The notes below the pieces were generated by a model. It ran no database searches and had not been told where the DNA came from. It worked only from the letters and a program-made list of their open reading frames with translations. A DNA stretch of 42,348 nt. Origin: Fidelibacterota bacterium MT.SAG.3 (GTDB lineage Bacteria; Fidelibacterota; SORT01). The translations under genes and the position numbers were made by a program. Location of the stretch: assembly GCA_004402895.1 (NCBI GenBank), contig SORT01000012.1:1-42348 (forward strand). The letters run 5' to 3'. Below, in pieces: positions 23,072-31,285 of this stretch; the first letter of the stretch is position 1; the number at the start of each line of letters is the position of its first letter.

Positions 23072-24930
23072 GGCATGATGGCTGTGATGAGATTTCTACC
23101 AAATGTTAGCACTCCATTCTTAGTGTTGTTAGAGTCGGCAATCACTTGCCCAGCAACAACCTTATTCCCTGTCTTGACCAGCGGATTGTTGTGTAAAAAG
23201 CCACTTTGATTGAGCGGCATATTGTCATAGAGCGGTACCGTATGGGTGCTACCACCACCCTCCCTTATAGTGATACTTTTCCTACTCACGCGAGTGACCG
23301 TTCCACCTACCGGAGAGATAACACTGGCTTCATTTCCTATCATTTTTTCAAAAGTTATTTTTTTGCCGTTTTTGGTCGAAAAAAATGTCTGCGTAAGAGG
23401 TGCTTCCCTCTCATCTAAGGTGACTGCCTGGGTGTACTGACCAGTCCCGAATATGGCTCTTGAACCACTATCATTTTGTATGAATGGTATCAGGTTTGTG
23501 ATACTTGAGAACATGAACTTTGCATTCGGTACTTGATAATCTATTTTGTCTTTTGTTACCTCTACCATCTCACCGTCGAGGACTGCTTTATTGAGTCCGT
23601 CCCTTGATGGTCCATCAGGGAATGCCACGACCTTCCCTATCGTATCTTCAGGTGTGAGTGTTACCTGCTTCCCTGTTTTCATATCTATAAACGGAGCATG
23701 TATCTTACCATCTTTGATTGTTGAGCCGATCGCAAGATGCTCTGTCATCCCTGCCGTCCCCGCAGATGTCATTACAGGATCTATAAATCCTAGTGAAGAA
23801 AGATGTATATCCATAGCAGATCTCTTGACCTTATGCGTGTCGGTTATCCCGCCCTCGCCCATAATAGTTACTTTGCCATCCTCTGATAGGATGTCCACGA
23901 AGTTAGTCGTTTCTCCTGCTCCCTGCAGGCGTGTAGTTGTAAATACACTTTTAATCGGTCTCCTGAATGCATCAAGCGGAACTATCTCCGCAACTCTTCG
24001 TTCACCGGTTAATCTATGTTGAATCTTTCTTTGTATTCCAGGTAAAGCATTCTGAATAAAGTCTGTTGATGTTTCAGCCAGCCCTCTCATCCGCTTGAAG
24101 AAGATCTCGTCTTTCTTATCTGGTTCCACCTTTCCCTTATGAATACCTATGATCTTGTTCGATGCCGCGATAAGTGTTTCGGGTGTGACATTCTTAAACG
24201 GCGTCCCCAACGTTTTCTCGCTCGCTTCCGGATTAAGTACTGACTCCTTAAGAAAATGATCAACAACCATAGCGTCGAGTTCTTTATCAGACTTTCCTTT
24301 AATTTTCCAATCGCCAAATACAGTCTTCGCAAATTTATTTATCTCCTTTTGTCGTATCTCTTCGTTCACCACATTCTTACTTGCAATACTCTTTCCCCAT
24401 GTTTTTTGCATAGCATCTTCATTCACCCCGAGAGTTTGAAGTATCGGTGCCAGTCCCACATGGCTATGCTTTACCTTCATTCTGAATTTCTCGCTCTCCG
24501 GATCGAAGAGCACTTGGAAGTTACTTCCCCGCTCAGTTCTGAATTGACTCCGCACATCACCCGCCTGAGTCATTTCGGTGTATGCAGTTCCCTTAAGTTG
24601 TGATTGGTTCTTTGCCTGGTAATGCGCCCCGTCAACCAGGTATGTTTTAAAAGGTGTCTGGACAGGAATATCAGCGACATGTACACGCTTCTTGTCCAGC
24701 ACTCGTCCTGTGGCTCTATCTATAAGCGCTAGATCCGCATTCACCTTATCAGCGAAACTACGGCCCCTGAGTCTGGCTTTCTTTATTGTGTCTAAATCGG
24801 AGGGATTGAGGGGCTTATCGATAGCCACGTTGGTGGCTTCGAGACGGTGAGTGTCACTTTCAATTTGAAGGCCGTTCTTAATTTCTCTAAGCATCGCCTT
24901 GCGAAACTGTTCGTACTCAGGGGTTGCCAA
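22996..24930 (-). CDS. RNA polymerase beta-subunit-like protein (phage type), N-terminal two thirds
   Basis: 644 residues from a TTG at 24930 with AGGGAG upstream. It has several beta-subunit landmarks: YLVDGAHYQAKNQSQLKG (fork region), SSITNLIPFIQNDSGSRAIF then GTGQYTQAV (matching SLIPFxxxDDxNRALMGxNMQRQAV), and GVLTFGRNLITAIMPWKGY (matching ELALGRNLLVAFMPWEGY) at about 605-624. The frame then breaks, and a continuation is found at 22802. No beta-prime gene is in the window. The C-terminal catalytic third is missing, so this is either a decayed prophage gene or one piece of a split polymerase as in some jumbo phages. Palindromes stand on both sides. Confidence 0.7.
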   Translation of the reverse strand: MATPEYEQFRKAMLREIKNGLQIESDTHRLEATNVAIDKPLNPSDLDTIKKARLRGRSFADKVNADLALIDRATGRVLDKKRVHVADIPVQTPFKTYLVDGAHYQAKNQSQLKGTAYTEMTQAGDVRSQFRTERGSNFQVLFDPESEKFRMKVKHSHVGLAPILQTLGVNEDAMQKTWGKSIASKNVVNEEIRQKEINKFAKTVFGDWKIKGKSDKELDAMVVDHFLKESVLNPEASEKTLGTPFKNVTPETLIAASNKIIGIHKGKVEPDKKDEIFFKRMRGLAETSTDFIQNALPGIQRKIQHRLTGERRVAEIVPLDAFRRPIKSVFTTTRLQGAGETTNFVDILSEDGKVTIMGEGGITDTHKVKRSAMDIHLSSLGFIDPVMTSAGTAGMTEHLAIGSTIKDGKIHAPFIDMKTGKQVTLTPEDTIGKVVAFPDGPSRDGLNKAVLDGEMVEVTKDKIDYQVPNAKFMFSSITNLIPFIQNDSGSRAIFGTGQYTQAVTLDEREAPLTQTFFSTKNGKKITFEKMIGNEASVISPVGGTVTRVSRKSITIREGGGSTHTVPLYDNMPLNQSGFLHNNPLVKTGNKVVAGQVIADSNNTKNGVLTFGRNLITAIMPWKGYFTKLGSFSAQKQPSVYRVNI

Positions 24931-24933
24931 TTA

Positions 24934-24948
24934 GTCTCCCTGGGAGAC
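24934..24948. repeat. 15-base palindrome GTCTCCCTGGGAGAC
   Basis: A palindrome with 7-base arms directly upstream of the RNA polymerase beta-like start. On the minus strand its second arm (GGGAGAC) contains the likely Shine-Dalgarno sequence. Its near-twin is at 22762-22776. Confidence 0.6.
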
Positions 24949-24956
24949 CTACGTCT

Positions 24957-25127
24957 CTAGGTTAATATTTTTAGTACTTTTCTCTCTTGTTCGTTCAGTC
25001 CGCCTATTAACTCGTCGGTTAGTTTGATATCATTACCGTAATGTTCCCATAACTGAAGGAATTGGTCGTCGTCAACCATTATCACATCATCAGTGGAGAT
25101 GCCCGCTGTTACTTTTCCAGTCCACAT
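24957..25127 (-). CDS. Possible 56-residue protein upstream of the RNAP beta-like gene
   Basis: An ATG-to-TAG frame coding for an acidic peptide (starts MWTGKVTAGISTDDVIMVDD, ends NEQERKVLKILT). It is in the same direction as, and 27 bases before, the RNA polymerase beta-like gene. The upstream ribosome site is weak. No family was recognised. It could be a small phage protein or chance coding. Further upstream (25128-25643) only a palindromic site and traces of decayed coding sequence are seen. Confidence 0.35.
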   Translation of the reverse strand: MWTGKVTAGISTDDVIMVDDDQFLQLWEHYGNDIKLTDELIGGLNEQERKVLKILT

Positions 25128-25274
25128 TTCTAATTTCTAAATAAAATCAAAACTCTTTTGTTTTTTGTCCCTTACTAAACACTTTTCTCCCCCATGTTCT
25201 TACTGCTTGGATCGTCTTACGAACCTTCTTTCTAATCCAACGGGGCAGGGCTCTTCAGGAGATGCGTCCCTCTC

Positions 25275-25367
25275 GTTATACAGAAGTACACGACTAAGTA
25301 ATGCATACTTAGTGTATAACAATAAAAAATAATTATAATACCAAGCTTATTAAGCTATGTGTATAAC
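25275..25367. other. Palindrome cluster, candidate serine-recombinase site
   Basis: GTTATAC (25275-25281) and GTATAAC (25314-25320) are outer inverted arms around a perfect ACTAAGTA/TACTTAGT hairpin (25293-25313). A second GTATAAC is at 25361-25367, with the palindrome AGCTTATTAAGCT (25344-25356) between. The cluster lies about 280 bases beyond the 3' end of a serine recombinase gene. The spacing of multiple dyads resembles a res site, but this is inference. Confidence 0.45.
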
Positions 25368-25643
25368 AAGAGAAGAGTGGAGTGGACCCTCTTCATCCAT
25401 ACATTTAGAATATCGCATCTAAGGAGGGTGGGCAGAAGAGACTTATTTCAATTTAATGACCGTAAGCCGGTGTAATTCTTAATATTAGAGATGTTCCTCC
25501 GAAGTGTGTCACTAAAGTTCTGGTATAAGACCATACCCCATGAAAAGTGACCTTACTGGGGTTAACAGTAAAGAACAGGAGTTTACTTTCGCTACTCTTT
25601 TGTCGACAGTGATTGCCCGAGGAAAGGGGTCTCATCCCTACTA

Positions 25644-26195
25644 TCAATCTTCCTCCAAATAACGATAAAGAGTTGATTTGGAGATATCGAGAACTTCACA
25701 GATATCGCCAATTGAATTTGACGGATCATCGTGCAGTGACTTCGCCAGAGCGATCTTCTTTTCATCCATCTTCCTGGGTCTGCCGCCTACCTGACCTCTT
25801 GAGCGGGCCGATACGAGACCAGCCAATGTTCTCTCGCGGATGATGGCTCGTTCGAACTCTGCCAATGCGCCAAAGATGTGAAATATCAGCTTACCGCCTG
25901 ATGATGTAGTGTCAATATTCTCAGTTATGCTCTTGAAGAAGCAGTTACGATCGTCCAGTTCTTTGACTACTTCGATCAGGTGCTTAAGTGACCTTCCTAA
26001 TCGATCCAGCCTCCATACGACTAAGGTGTCACCCTTTCTTAAGATCTTAAACAGTTCTTTCAGACCATCCCTCTCTTCCTTGGCTCCCGACATGGTATCA
26101 CGGATGATCTTCTCGCAGCCTTCATTTTTAAGCGCGTCTATCTGAAGGTCGAAATTCTGATCTTGTGTGGATATACGAGCGTATCCGATTTTCAT
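25644..26195 (-). CDS. Serine recombinase (resolvase/invertase family)
   Basis: 183 residues from the ATG at 26195 with a perfect AGGAGGT site; the frame is open further upstream. The catalytic domain starts MKIGYARISTQDQNFDLQID with nucleophile S9. It continues with VVWRLDRLGRSLKHL (catalytic arginines) and IFGALAEFERAIIRERT (E-helix). The C-terminal part (NSIGDICEVLDISKSTLYRY) is the Hin-type helix-turn-helix, with GGRPRKM just before it as the minor-groove arm. It catalyses DNA inversion or resolution by a phosphoserine intermediate. It is complete and apparently functional. Confidence 0.95.
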   Translation of the reverse strand: MKIGYARISTQDQNFDLQIDALKNEGCEKIIRDTMSGAKEERDGLKELFKILRKGDTLVVWRLDRLGRSLKHLIEVVKELDDRNCFFKSITENIDTTSSGGKLIFHIFGALAEFERAIIRERTLAGLVSARSRGQVGGRPRKMDEKKIALAKSLHDDPSNSIGDICEVLDISKSTLYRYLEED

Positions 26196-26317
26196 AATAC
26201 CTCCTAAAATTTGATTGAGTAATTGAAATGAAAAAGAGGAAATCCTCCTTACATAATACATATACGGTATTATCAACTGGATTTACGTGATGGAAGGTTG
26301 GATCAAGCTGTAAAGTT

Positions 26318-26570
26318 AGGTTCCCAAAAACGTTAAATGCTTGAGGTTTTGGGAACTTGATTTAGAGACGGGTATTGACACCGATTTTGAGGTTTTGGGA
26401 AGGGTTTAATGGAAGGTTACTGAAAGTGCCAAAAACGGTCGTTTTTAGGAAAATATCGTCTTGTATGAAATGTTAAAATTATTTGACAAAGTTACTAATA
26501 AATAAATTGTTATGGTTATAACCTATCGATCTTAGGCTTTTATCCCACAAAAGGAGGTAGGACCATCATA
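26318..26570. repeat. Dispersed intergenic repeats and conserved leader, first copy
   Basis: 26318-26425 holds diverged pieces of the GGGAC-rich repeat (CCCAAAAACGTTAAATG, GAGGTTTTGGGAA) and TATTGACACCGATTTTGAGG, which recurs near 28434. 26426-26570 is a ~145-base block shared with 28144-28281 (ACGTTTTTAGGAAAATATCG, TTACTAA, AATTGTTATGGT) that ends in AAGGAGGTAG with no start codon after it. The rest up to 26822 shows no gene. Confidence 0.65.
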
Positions 26571-26822
26571 CTCATACTTTCTTAACATTAGAATTTGGAA
26601 ATGAGAAAAAAGTTGCTTAACCTGATGTCCACTTTATTATAGTAAGGTCAGGTGAAACGTTTAACCTTTTAAGGCTTATGAAATATGGACTGTTCAAGGA
26701 AAATTATTTTTCCGGTTCGTATTGCAATTCCCTCGGATCTAGAATATTATACGGAACAAGATAAACATTGTTGGGCAACATTTCTATAGATTCAATTCTA
26801 ATCTAAAGAGAAGGAGAAACAT

Positions 26823-27278
26823 ATGAAGTATCTAATAACTCTCACAATCGGAGTGTGCCTGCTTTTTCCCGCAGTGCCGGCGATGGCGGATCTGGGTGAA
26901 GATGAAGCGGCTGTTCGGAAAGCGTGGGAGCAGAGTCAAGCAGCGTTTAATAACCACGATGCTAAAATGATGGCGGCACTTTCGGACCAGTCTAATGAAA
27001 GCTGGGATGGTAATCGAAAATGGACGGCTGGAGCGGATCATATGGCAGATCTATTCAAGCGGCAGCCGAGCATCAAGAGCAAACGCTTGGAGGAAATCGG
27101 TATCATCTTTTTCACTCCTGATGTTGCCGTGTACAAAGCGCTCATGGACAATACCGGCTTGGTTGACGAGGATGGGAATCCACTGCCGCAGGTGAAGTGG
27201 TTAGGAGCCTGGGTAATGGTGAAGAAAAACGGCAAGTGGCTTAGTGCGGCTTTCTTCACTCGGCTAATAGAGGAATAG
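26823..27278 (+). CDS. Exported SnoaL/DUF4440-like protein
   Basis: 151 residues. A signal peptide (MKYLITLTIGVCLLFPAVPA, cleavage near MADLG) is followed by an NTF2-like cone fold: EDEAAVRKAWEQSQAAFNNH as the first helix, then strands ending in WLGAWVMVKKNGKWLSAAF. DUF4440-type proteins are small-molecule-binding or hydrolase-like, and mostly uncharacterised. The ATG follows AAGGAG. It is convergent with another DUF4440 protein of similar fold at 27489-28004; the two may be distant paralogues. The conserved leader block lies upstream. Confidence 0.75.
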   Translation: MKYLITLTIGVCLLFPAVPAMADLGEDEAAVRKAWEQSQAAFNNHDAKMMAALSDQSNESWDGNRKWTAGADHMADLFKRQPSIKSKRLEEIGIIFFTPDVAVYKALMDNTGLVDEDGNPLPQVKWLGAWVMVKKNGKWLSAAFFTRLIEE

Positions 27279-27488
27279 CTCTTCTGACCGTCGCCGGTGT
27301 GCGCTTGAGTTTTTGCTGGCCATTCTGAAGCGACAAGGCCGTGCATACTTTGCCTAACTACACTGCGAACTGCGAGAGTCACAACAAACGGGTTAAGAAG
27401 CGCCCTTATAAAACTTTAGAATTTAGGCTTTTAGAGTATTTGCCTTTGAGCTGATTAAGCTGAGAACAGCCTCTGTTCTTCTCTACAG

Positions 27489-28004
27489 TTATTCTTCTTC
27501 AGCGGTAGGAAGCGCTTCAGGGACAGGAAGCGGTAAGCTGCTGTTCCAGATGACCACATCCAGCTTCCAGCTGCCGTTTTCACGCTTCAATATCCACACG
27601 TATTTGTTATTTTCGCTAATAGCCTCACCCTCTTCGGGCTGTATGGTGACAGTCTGCTTTCCGACTACGTACGCCATATCTCCATTCACAGAAAGATCTA
27701 TCACTGTGAATCGTAAATCACCTACACCAGCGTCGATGCCGGCTTGGTTAAATGCTTGTATACCCTCCTTACCGACAATCATTGGTCTTTTTGGTGGAAG
27801 AAGTTTTGCCTCATCTGTGTAAAGTGATGCAACTGCTGCTGCATCACCCTGGTTGAAATTATAGGTGAGTTGATTCCTGACAGCTTTGATAGCTTGAAGG
27901 TCCTCAACAGTAGTATCTGGAGGAGGTGCTGTCGTACAACTCACCATAAATGGCACTGCAAGCGTCAGAACGAGTAAAGAGAGAATTGGGTGGTTACGTA
28001 TCAT
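27489..28004 (-). CDS. DUF4440-like lipoprotein
   Basis: 171 residues. The N-terminus MIRNHPILSLLVLTLAVPFM is followed by VSC, giving a lipobox with Cys23, so it is a predicted lipoprotein. The mature part has the DUF4440/SnoaL pattern: AIKAVRNQLTYNFNQGDAAA helix, SLYTDEAKLLPPKRPMIVGK, and a last strand GSWKLDVVIWNSS. The fold is known to bind small ligands, but the function is unknown. It is convergent with the exported DUF4440 protein. The C-terminus is acidic and proline-rich. Confidence 0.8.
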   Translation of the reverse strand: MIRNHPILSLLVLTLAVPFMVSCTTAPPPDTTVEDLQAIKAVRNQLTYNFNQGDAAAVASLYTDEAKLLPPKRPMIVGKEGIQAFNQAGIDAGVGDLRFTVIDLSVNGDMAYVVGKQTVTIQPEEGEAISENNKYVWILKRENGSWKLDVVIWNSSLPLPVPEALPTAEEE

Positions 28005-28081
28005 AGTTTCACTCCCGGTAGTTTGATTAAATACGTATCCAAGAATAACTCATTGTCCATGGGAATGCAAGCGAAATATAC

Positions 28082-28281
28082 TTCTATCGCTTCCAGGCAG
28101 GCGATTTCGTCCAGACGAGGAAGATGGTGTTGTTGAAGTAGAACTGTCCCAAAAACGAACGTTTTTAGGAAAATATCGTCTCGCCGAAAATCTTAAAGTT
28201 ATTTGCTAAAGTTACTAAAAAATTAATTGTTATGGTCATTGCATATTGATCTCTGGATTTTATCTCACGCGAAGGAGGTAG
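28082..28281. repeat. Dispersed intergenic repeat and conserved leader, second copy
   Basis: 28082-28140 matches 30888-30946 with four differences in 59 bases (GGCGATTTCGTCCAGAC, GGAAGATGGTGTTGTTGAAG). 28144-28281 is the second copy of the block at 26426-26570, again ending in GAAGGAGGTAG without a start codon. The remaining sequence to 28554 holds the half hairpin TCGAAGTATA (28365) and ATTGACATCGATTCTGAG, but no gene. Confidence 0.7.
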
Positions 28282-28554
28282 TTCTCTTAAACTCAGACTT
28301 TCATATATTTATCGAAATATAGACACCAAAACATCAGTAAAAATGGTTAAAATCAAATCCTTTTTCGAAGTATAAATTCAGAAAATCTCTACAAATATTA
28401 TAAAAACAGCGCGAAAAACCTCAAAATCATTGCTATTGACATCGATTCTGAGAGATTAATTTTAATATCATTTCCCTTGTCAGAGATTACACGAAAAGGT
28501 ATCTTCTAATCTTAGTTATGTATAAACACATTCAGATTTTTAAAAGGATTTTGA

Positions 28555-30855
28555 ATGTCATCTGAGCCTAAACGTAAACTTGCAGCTATCATGTTCACCG
28601 ATATGGTCGGTTATACTGCCCTTATGCAGAAAGATGAGGATAAGGCCAGGGAACTCATTGAGCGTCACCGAGCTCATATGAAACCGTTTGTAGGGAAACA
28701 CGGTGGTGAGATAATACAATATGTGGGAGACGGAACGTTCTGCCGGTTCGACAGCGCCATAGAAGCGGTCTATTCAGCATTGGAAATTCAAAGAGTCCTT
28801 GAAATGGAACCCGAAATAAATTTGAGAATCGGCATACATGTTGGTGACGTGGTAGTTAAGGGCGAAGAAGTTTACGGGGATGGAGTAAATGTTGCCTCAA
28901 GGTTGGAGCCTCTCGCGGAACCTGGAGGTATTTGTGTCTCTCATCAGGTATATGAGAATATCAAGAATCAAACAGGATTGAGCTTGACCTCGCTTGGTAA
29001 AAAAGACTTAAAGAATGTTGGTGAGGAGATGGAAGTGTTCGCGGTAACTAAATCATCTGAGTCAGCTCCTGTTACGTATGATATCCTAAAACCGGCTCTC
29101 CCCGCAAATAAAAGCAGTATGAAATGGTTAGGAGTAGCTGCTGTAGTCACGGCATTGGTCATTGTCGGACTCAAAATAGATTTCGGCACAGTGGAGGTCG
29201 AGTCAAAGGAAGATATAAATAGGTTAAGCATAGCGGTTCTTCCATTTGAAAATATGAGTTCAGATCCGGAAAATGAATTTTTCGCCGACGGAATTACAGA
29301 TGCTATTCTAACACAGCTATCCAAAATAAGCGATCTTAAGGTAATTGCCCGCACATCAGTAATGCAGTATAAGGACGTTAAGCCGAGAATATCGGAGATA
29401 GGGAAGGAGTTAGGTGTAGCAAATATCTTGGAAGGAAGCGTTCAAAGGGCGGGAAACAAGGTCAGAATTATCGCACAACTTATCGACGTTGAAACAGAGG
29501 AACATCTTTGGGTGGATACGTATGACAGAGAATTGGTCGATATTTTTGCCATACAAAGCGATGTAGCGAAAAAGATTGCGGCGGCATTAAAAGCATCGCT
29601 TACTCCCGAAGAAGAAAAACGAATCAACGAAAAGCCCACAGAAAACATGGAAGCTTATGACTTTTACTTGAGAGGAAATGATTATTCAACCCGAAGCTCT
29701 GATGAATCGAATTTTAAAATCGGTATTCAGATGTATGAAAAAGCAGTAGATTTAGACCCCAATTTTGCTCTCGCACATTCCAAACTATCAATTGCTCACT
29801 CTGACATGTACTGGTTTTACTACGATCGAACTGAAGAGCGGTTAAGGAGATCTAAAAAAGCAGTTGATAGAGCATTGATTCTCAATCCGAATCTGCCTGA
29901 AGCACATGTGGCATTAGGATCGTACTATTATCATGGATATTTAGAATATGAAAAAGCTCTCAAAGAATTCGAAACCGCAGTGGATCTGGGACTAAATAGC
30001 GCCTTTCTATATTTGGGAATCGGCGCTGTTCAGCGCAGGCAAGGTAGAATGGAAGAGGCAATCGTCAACTTCAAAAAAGCAGTGGAATTGGATCCCCGAT
30101 CGTCAATTATAGCTTATAATTTAGCAGAAACATTTGGATTACTCAGAAGGTATGAAGAGGCTGAACGACATCTAAATAAGGCAATCTCCCTTAGGCCTGA
30201 TGAGATGTCTAATTACTTTGGTAAAATGTATCTTTATTTACAGTGGGATGGTGATCTTCAAAAAGCCCGGGCAGTGGTCGCTGCAGCCGAACAGAATGCT
30301 GTATCGGTCAGAGATCCATTCTATATTGTAATGATTTACTACATGAGTATTTATGAAAAACGCTTTGAAGATGCATTGTCTTCGTTGTCTAAGATGGACG
30401 ATAGAGCCATTGATAATCAATTCAATTATACTCATGAGTATCAAATGAAGGCAAAGATGCATGGTTTTCTTAATAATTCCGGATTAGAGAAAACGTATTA
30501 TGATTCGGCGTTGACGGTCTATAAAAACATGATAGCGACCGATCCGGATGATAATCGACTTTACAGTTCTCTCGGTTTGGTATATGCGGGATTAAACAGA
30601 AAAAAAGATGCTATAAGGGAAGGTAAAAAAGGAGTGGAACTGCTTCCTATAAGTAAGGAAGCGTGGCGCGGCGCATACAGATTGGAAGATCTTGCCGTTA
30701 TTTATGCTAAGGTAGGCGAATACGATCTGGCAATTGACGAGATTGAGCTCTTACTCTCTATTCCGGGCGATTTATCTGTAAATATATTACGCCTCGACCC
30801 GAAATGGGATCCGCTTCGTGAGCATCAGCGCTTCATTAAACTGATAGCTAATTAA
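28555..30855 (+). CDS. Class III adenylate/guanylate cyclase with TolB-like and TPR domains
   Basis: 766 residues. The N-terminal cyclase domain (about 8-165) has metal aspartates D16 (MFTDMVGYT) and D59 (QYVGDGTF), plus N112 and R116 in VNVASRLEP. A single membrane helix follows at about 190-207. Next is a TolB-like/FlgO-like domain (SIAVLPFENMSSDPENEFFA through EHLWVDTYDREL, ~220-340). TPR repeats fill the rest (for example NFALAHSKLSIAHSDMYWFY). The catalytic domain is cytoplasmic and the sensor part periplasmic. It probably makes a cyclic nucleotide in response to an envelope signal. It is a paralogue of the gene at 31286. Confidence 0.92.
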   Translation: MSSEPKRKLAAIMFTDMVGYTALMQKDEDKARELIERHRAHMKPFVGKHGGEIIQYVGDGTFCRFDSAIEAVYSALEIQRVLEMEPEINLRIGIHVGDVVVKGEEVYGDGVNVASRLEPLAEPGGICVSHQVYENIKNQTGLSLTSLGKKDLKNVGEEMEVFAVTKSSESAPVTYDILKPALPANKSSMKWLGVAAVVTALVIVGLKIDFGTVEVESKEDINRLSIAVLPFENMSSDPENEFFADGITDAILTQLSKISDLKVIARTSVMQYKDVKPRISEIGKELGVANILEGSVQRAGNKVRIIAQLIDVETEEHLWVDTYDRELVDIFAIQSDVAKKIAAALKASLTPEEEKRINEKPTENMEAYDFYLRGNDYSTRSSDESNFKIGIQMYEKAVDLDPNFALAHSKLSIAHSDMYWFYYDRTEERLRRSKKAVDRALILNPNLPEAHVALGSYYYHGYLEYEKALKEFETAVDLGLNSAFLYLGIGAVQRRQGRMEEAIVNFKKAVELDPRSSIIAYNLAETFGLLRRYEEAERHLNKAISLRPDEMSNYFGKMYLYLQWDGDLQKARAVVAAAEQNAVSVRDPFYIVMIYYMSIYEKRFEDALSSLSKMDDRAIDNQFNYTHEYQMKAKMHGFLNNSGLEKTYYDSALTVYKNMIATDPDDNRLYSSLGLVYAGLNRKKDAIREGKKGVELLPISKEAWRGAYRLEDLAVIYAKVGEYDLAIDEIELLLSIPGDLSVNILRLDPKWDPLREHQRFIKLIAN

Positions 30856-30887
30856 AAGAACAAACACTTCTATTGTCGGTAATCTAT

Positions 30888-31153
30888 TTCTACCGCCTCC
30901 AAGCAGGCGATTTCGTCCAGACAAGGAAGATGGTGTTGTTGAAGTAAGATTTTCCAGAAATTCCAAATAGAACATATTTATACTTCGACCTTCCTACCAT
31001 AATCGAAGTATAAAAAAATATGTCTAATAAAAGATGGTTTTAGAGATAAAATTTCATCGTCCCTAAACTCGTCAAACGCTATATTCATGGGACTTTGATT
31101 TTGGGACGTTTATGGGAATGTCCCGAAAACGACCGTTTATGAGACACATTTTT
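30888..31153. repeat. Dispersed intergenic repeats between the two cyclase genes
   Basis: Contains the 59-base unit (30888-30946), the TATACTTCGA hairpin (30979-31012, 10-bp perfect stem) and the GGGAC unit (31060-31153: GGGACTTTGATTTTGGGACG, then GGGAATGTCCCGAAAACGAC and ATGAGACACATTTTT). The last is shared with 33914-34045 and 37331-37459. A diverged version of the leader block may follow at about 31196-31255. Confidence 0.75.
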
Positions 31154-31285
31154 AGTGTTACAAAAACGTGTATCAAAACACCTAATAGGATTAAATCGGT
31201 AATCATTTATCTTGCGGGATTTCATCCGTTAGAGTAACTTTCATACCTAATTCCACAATACAATATTTAGGAAGATATAAGAATT

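Noticed and set aside
25453-25647. A 64-codon open frame on the minus strand next to the serine recombinase
   Set aside because: It has no ribosome site and no recognisable protein pattern, and overlaps the end of the recombinase gene.
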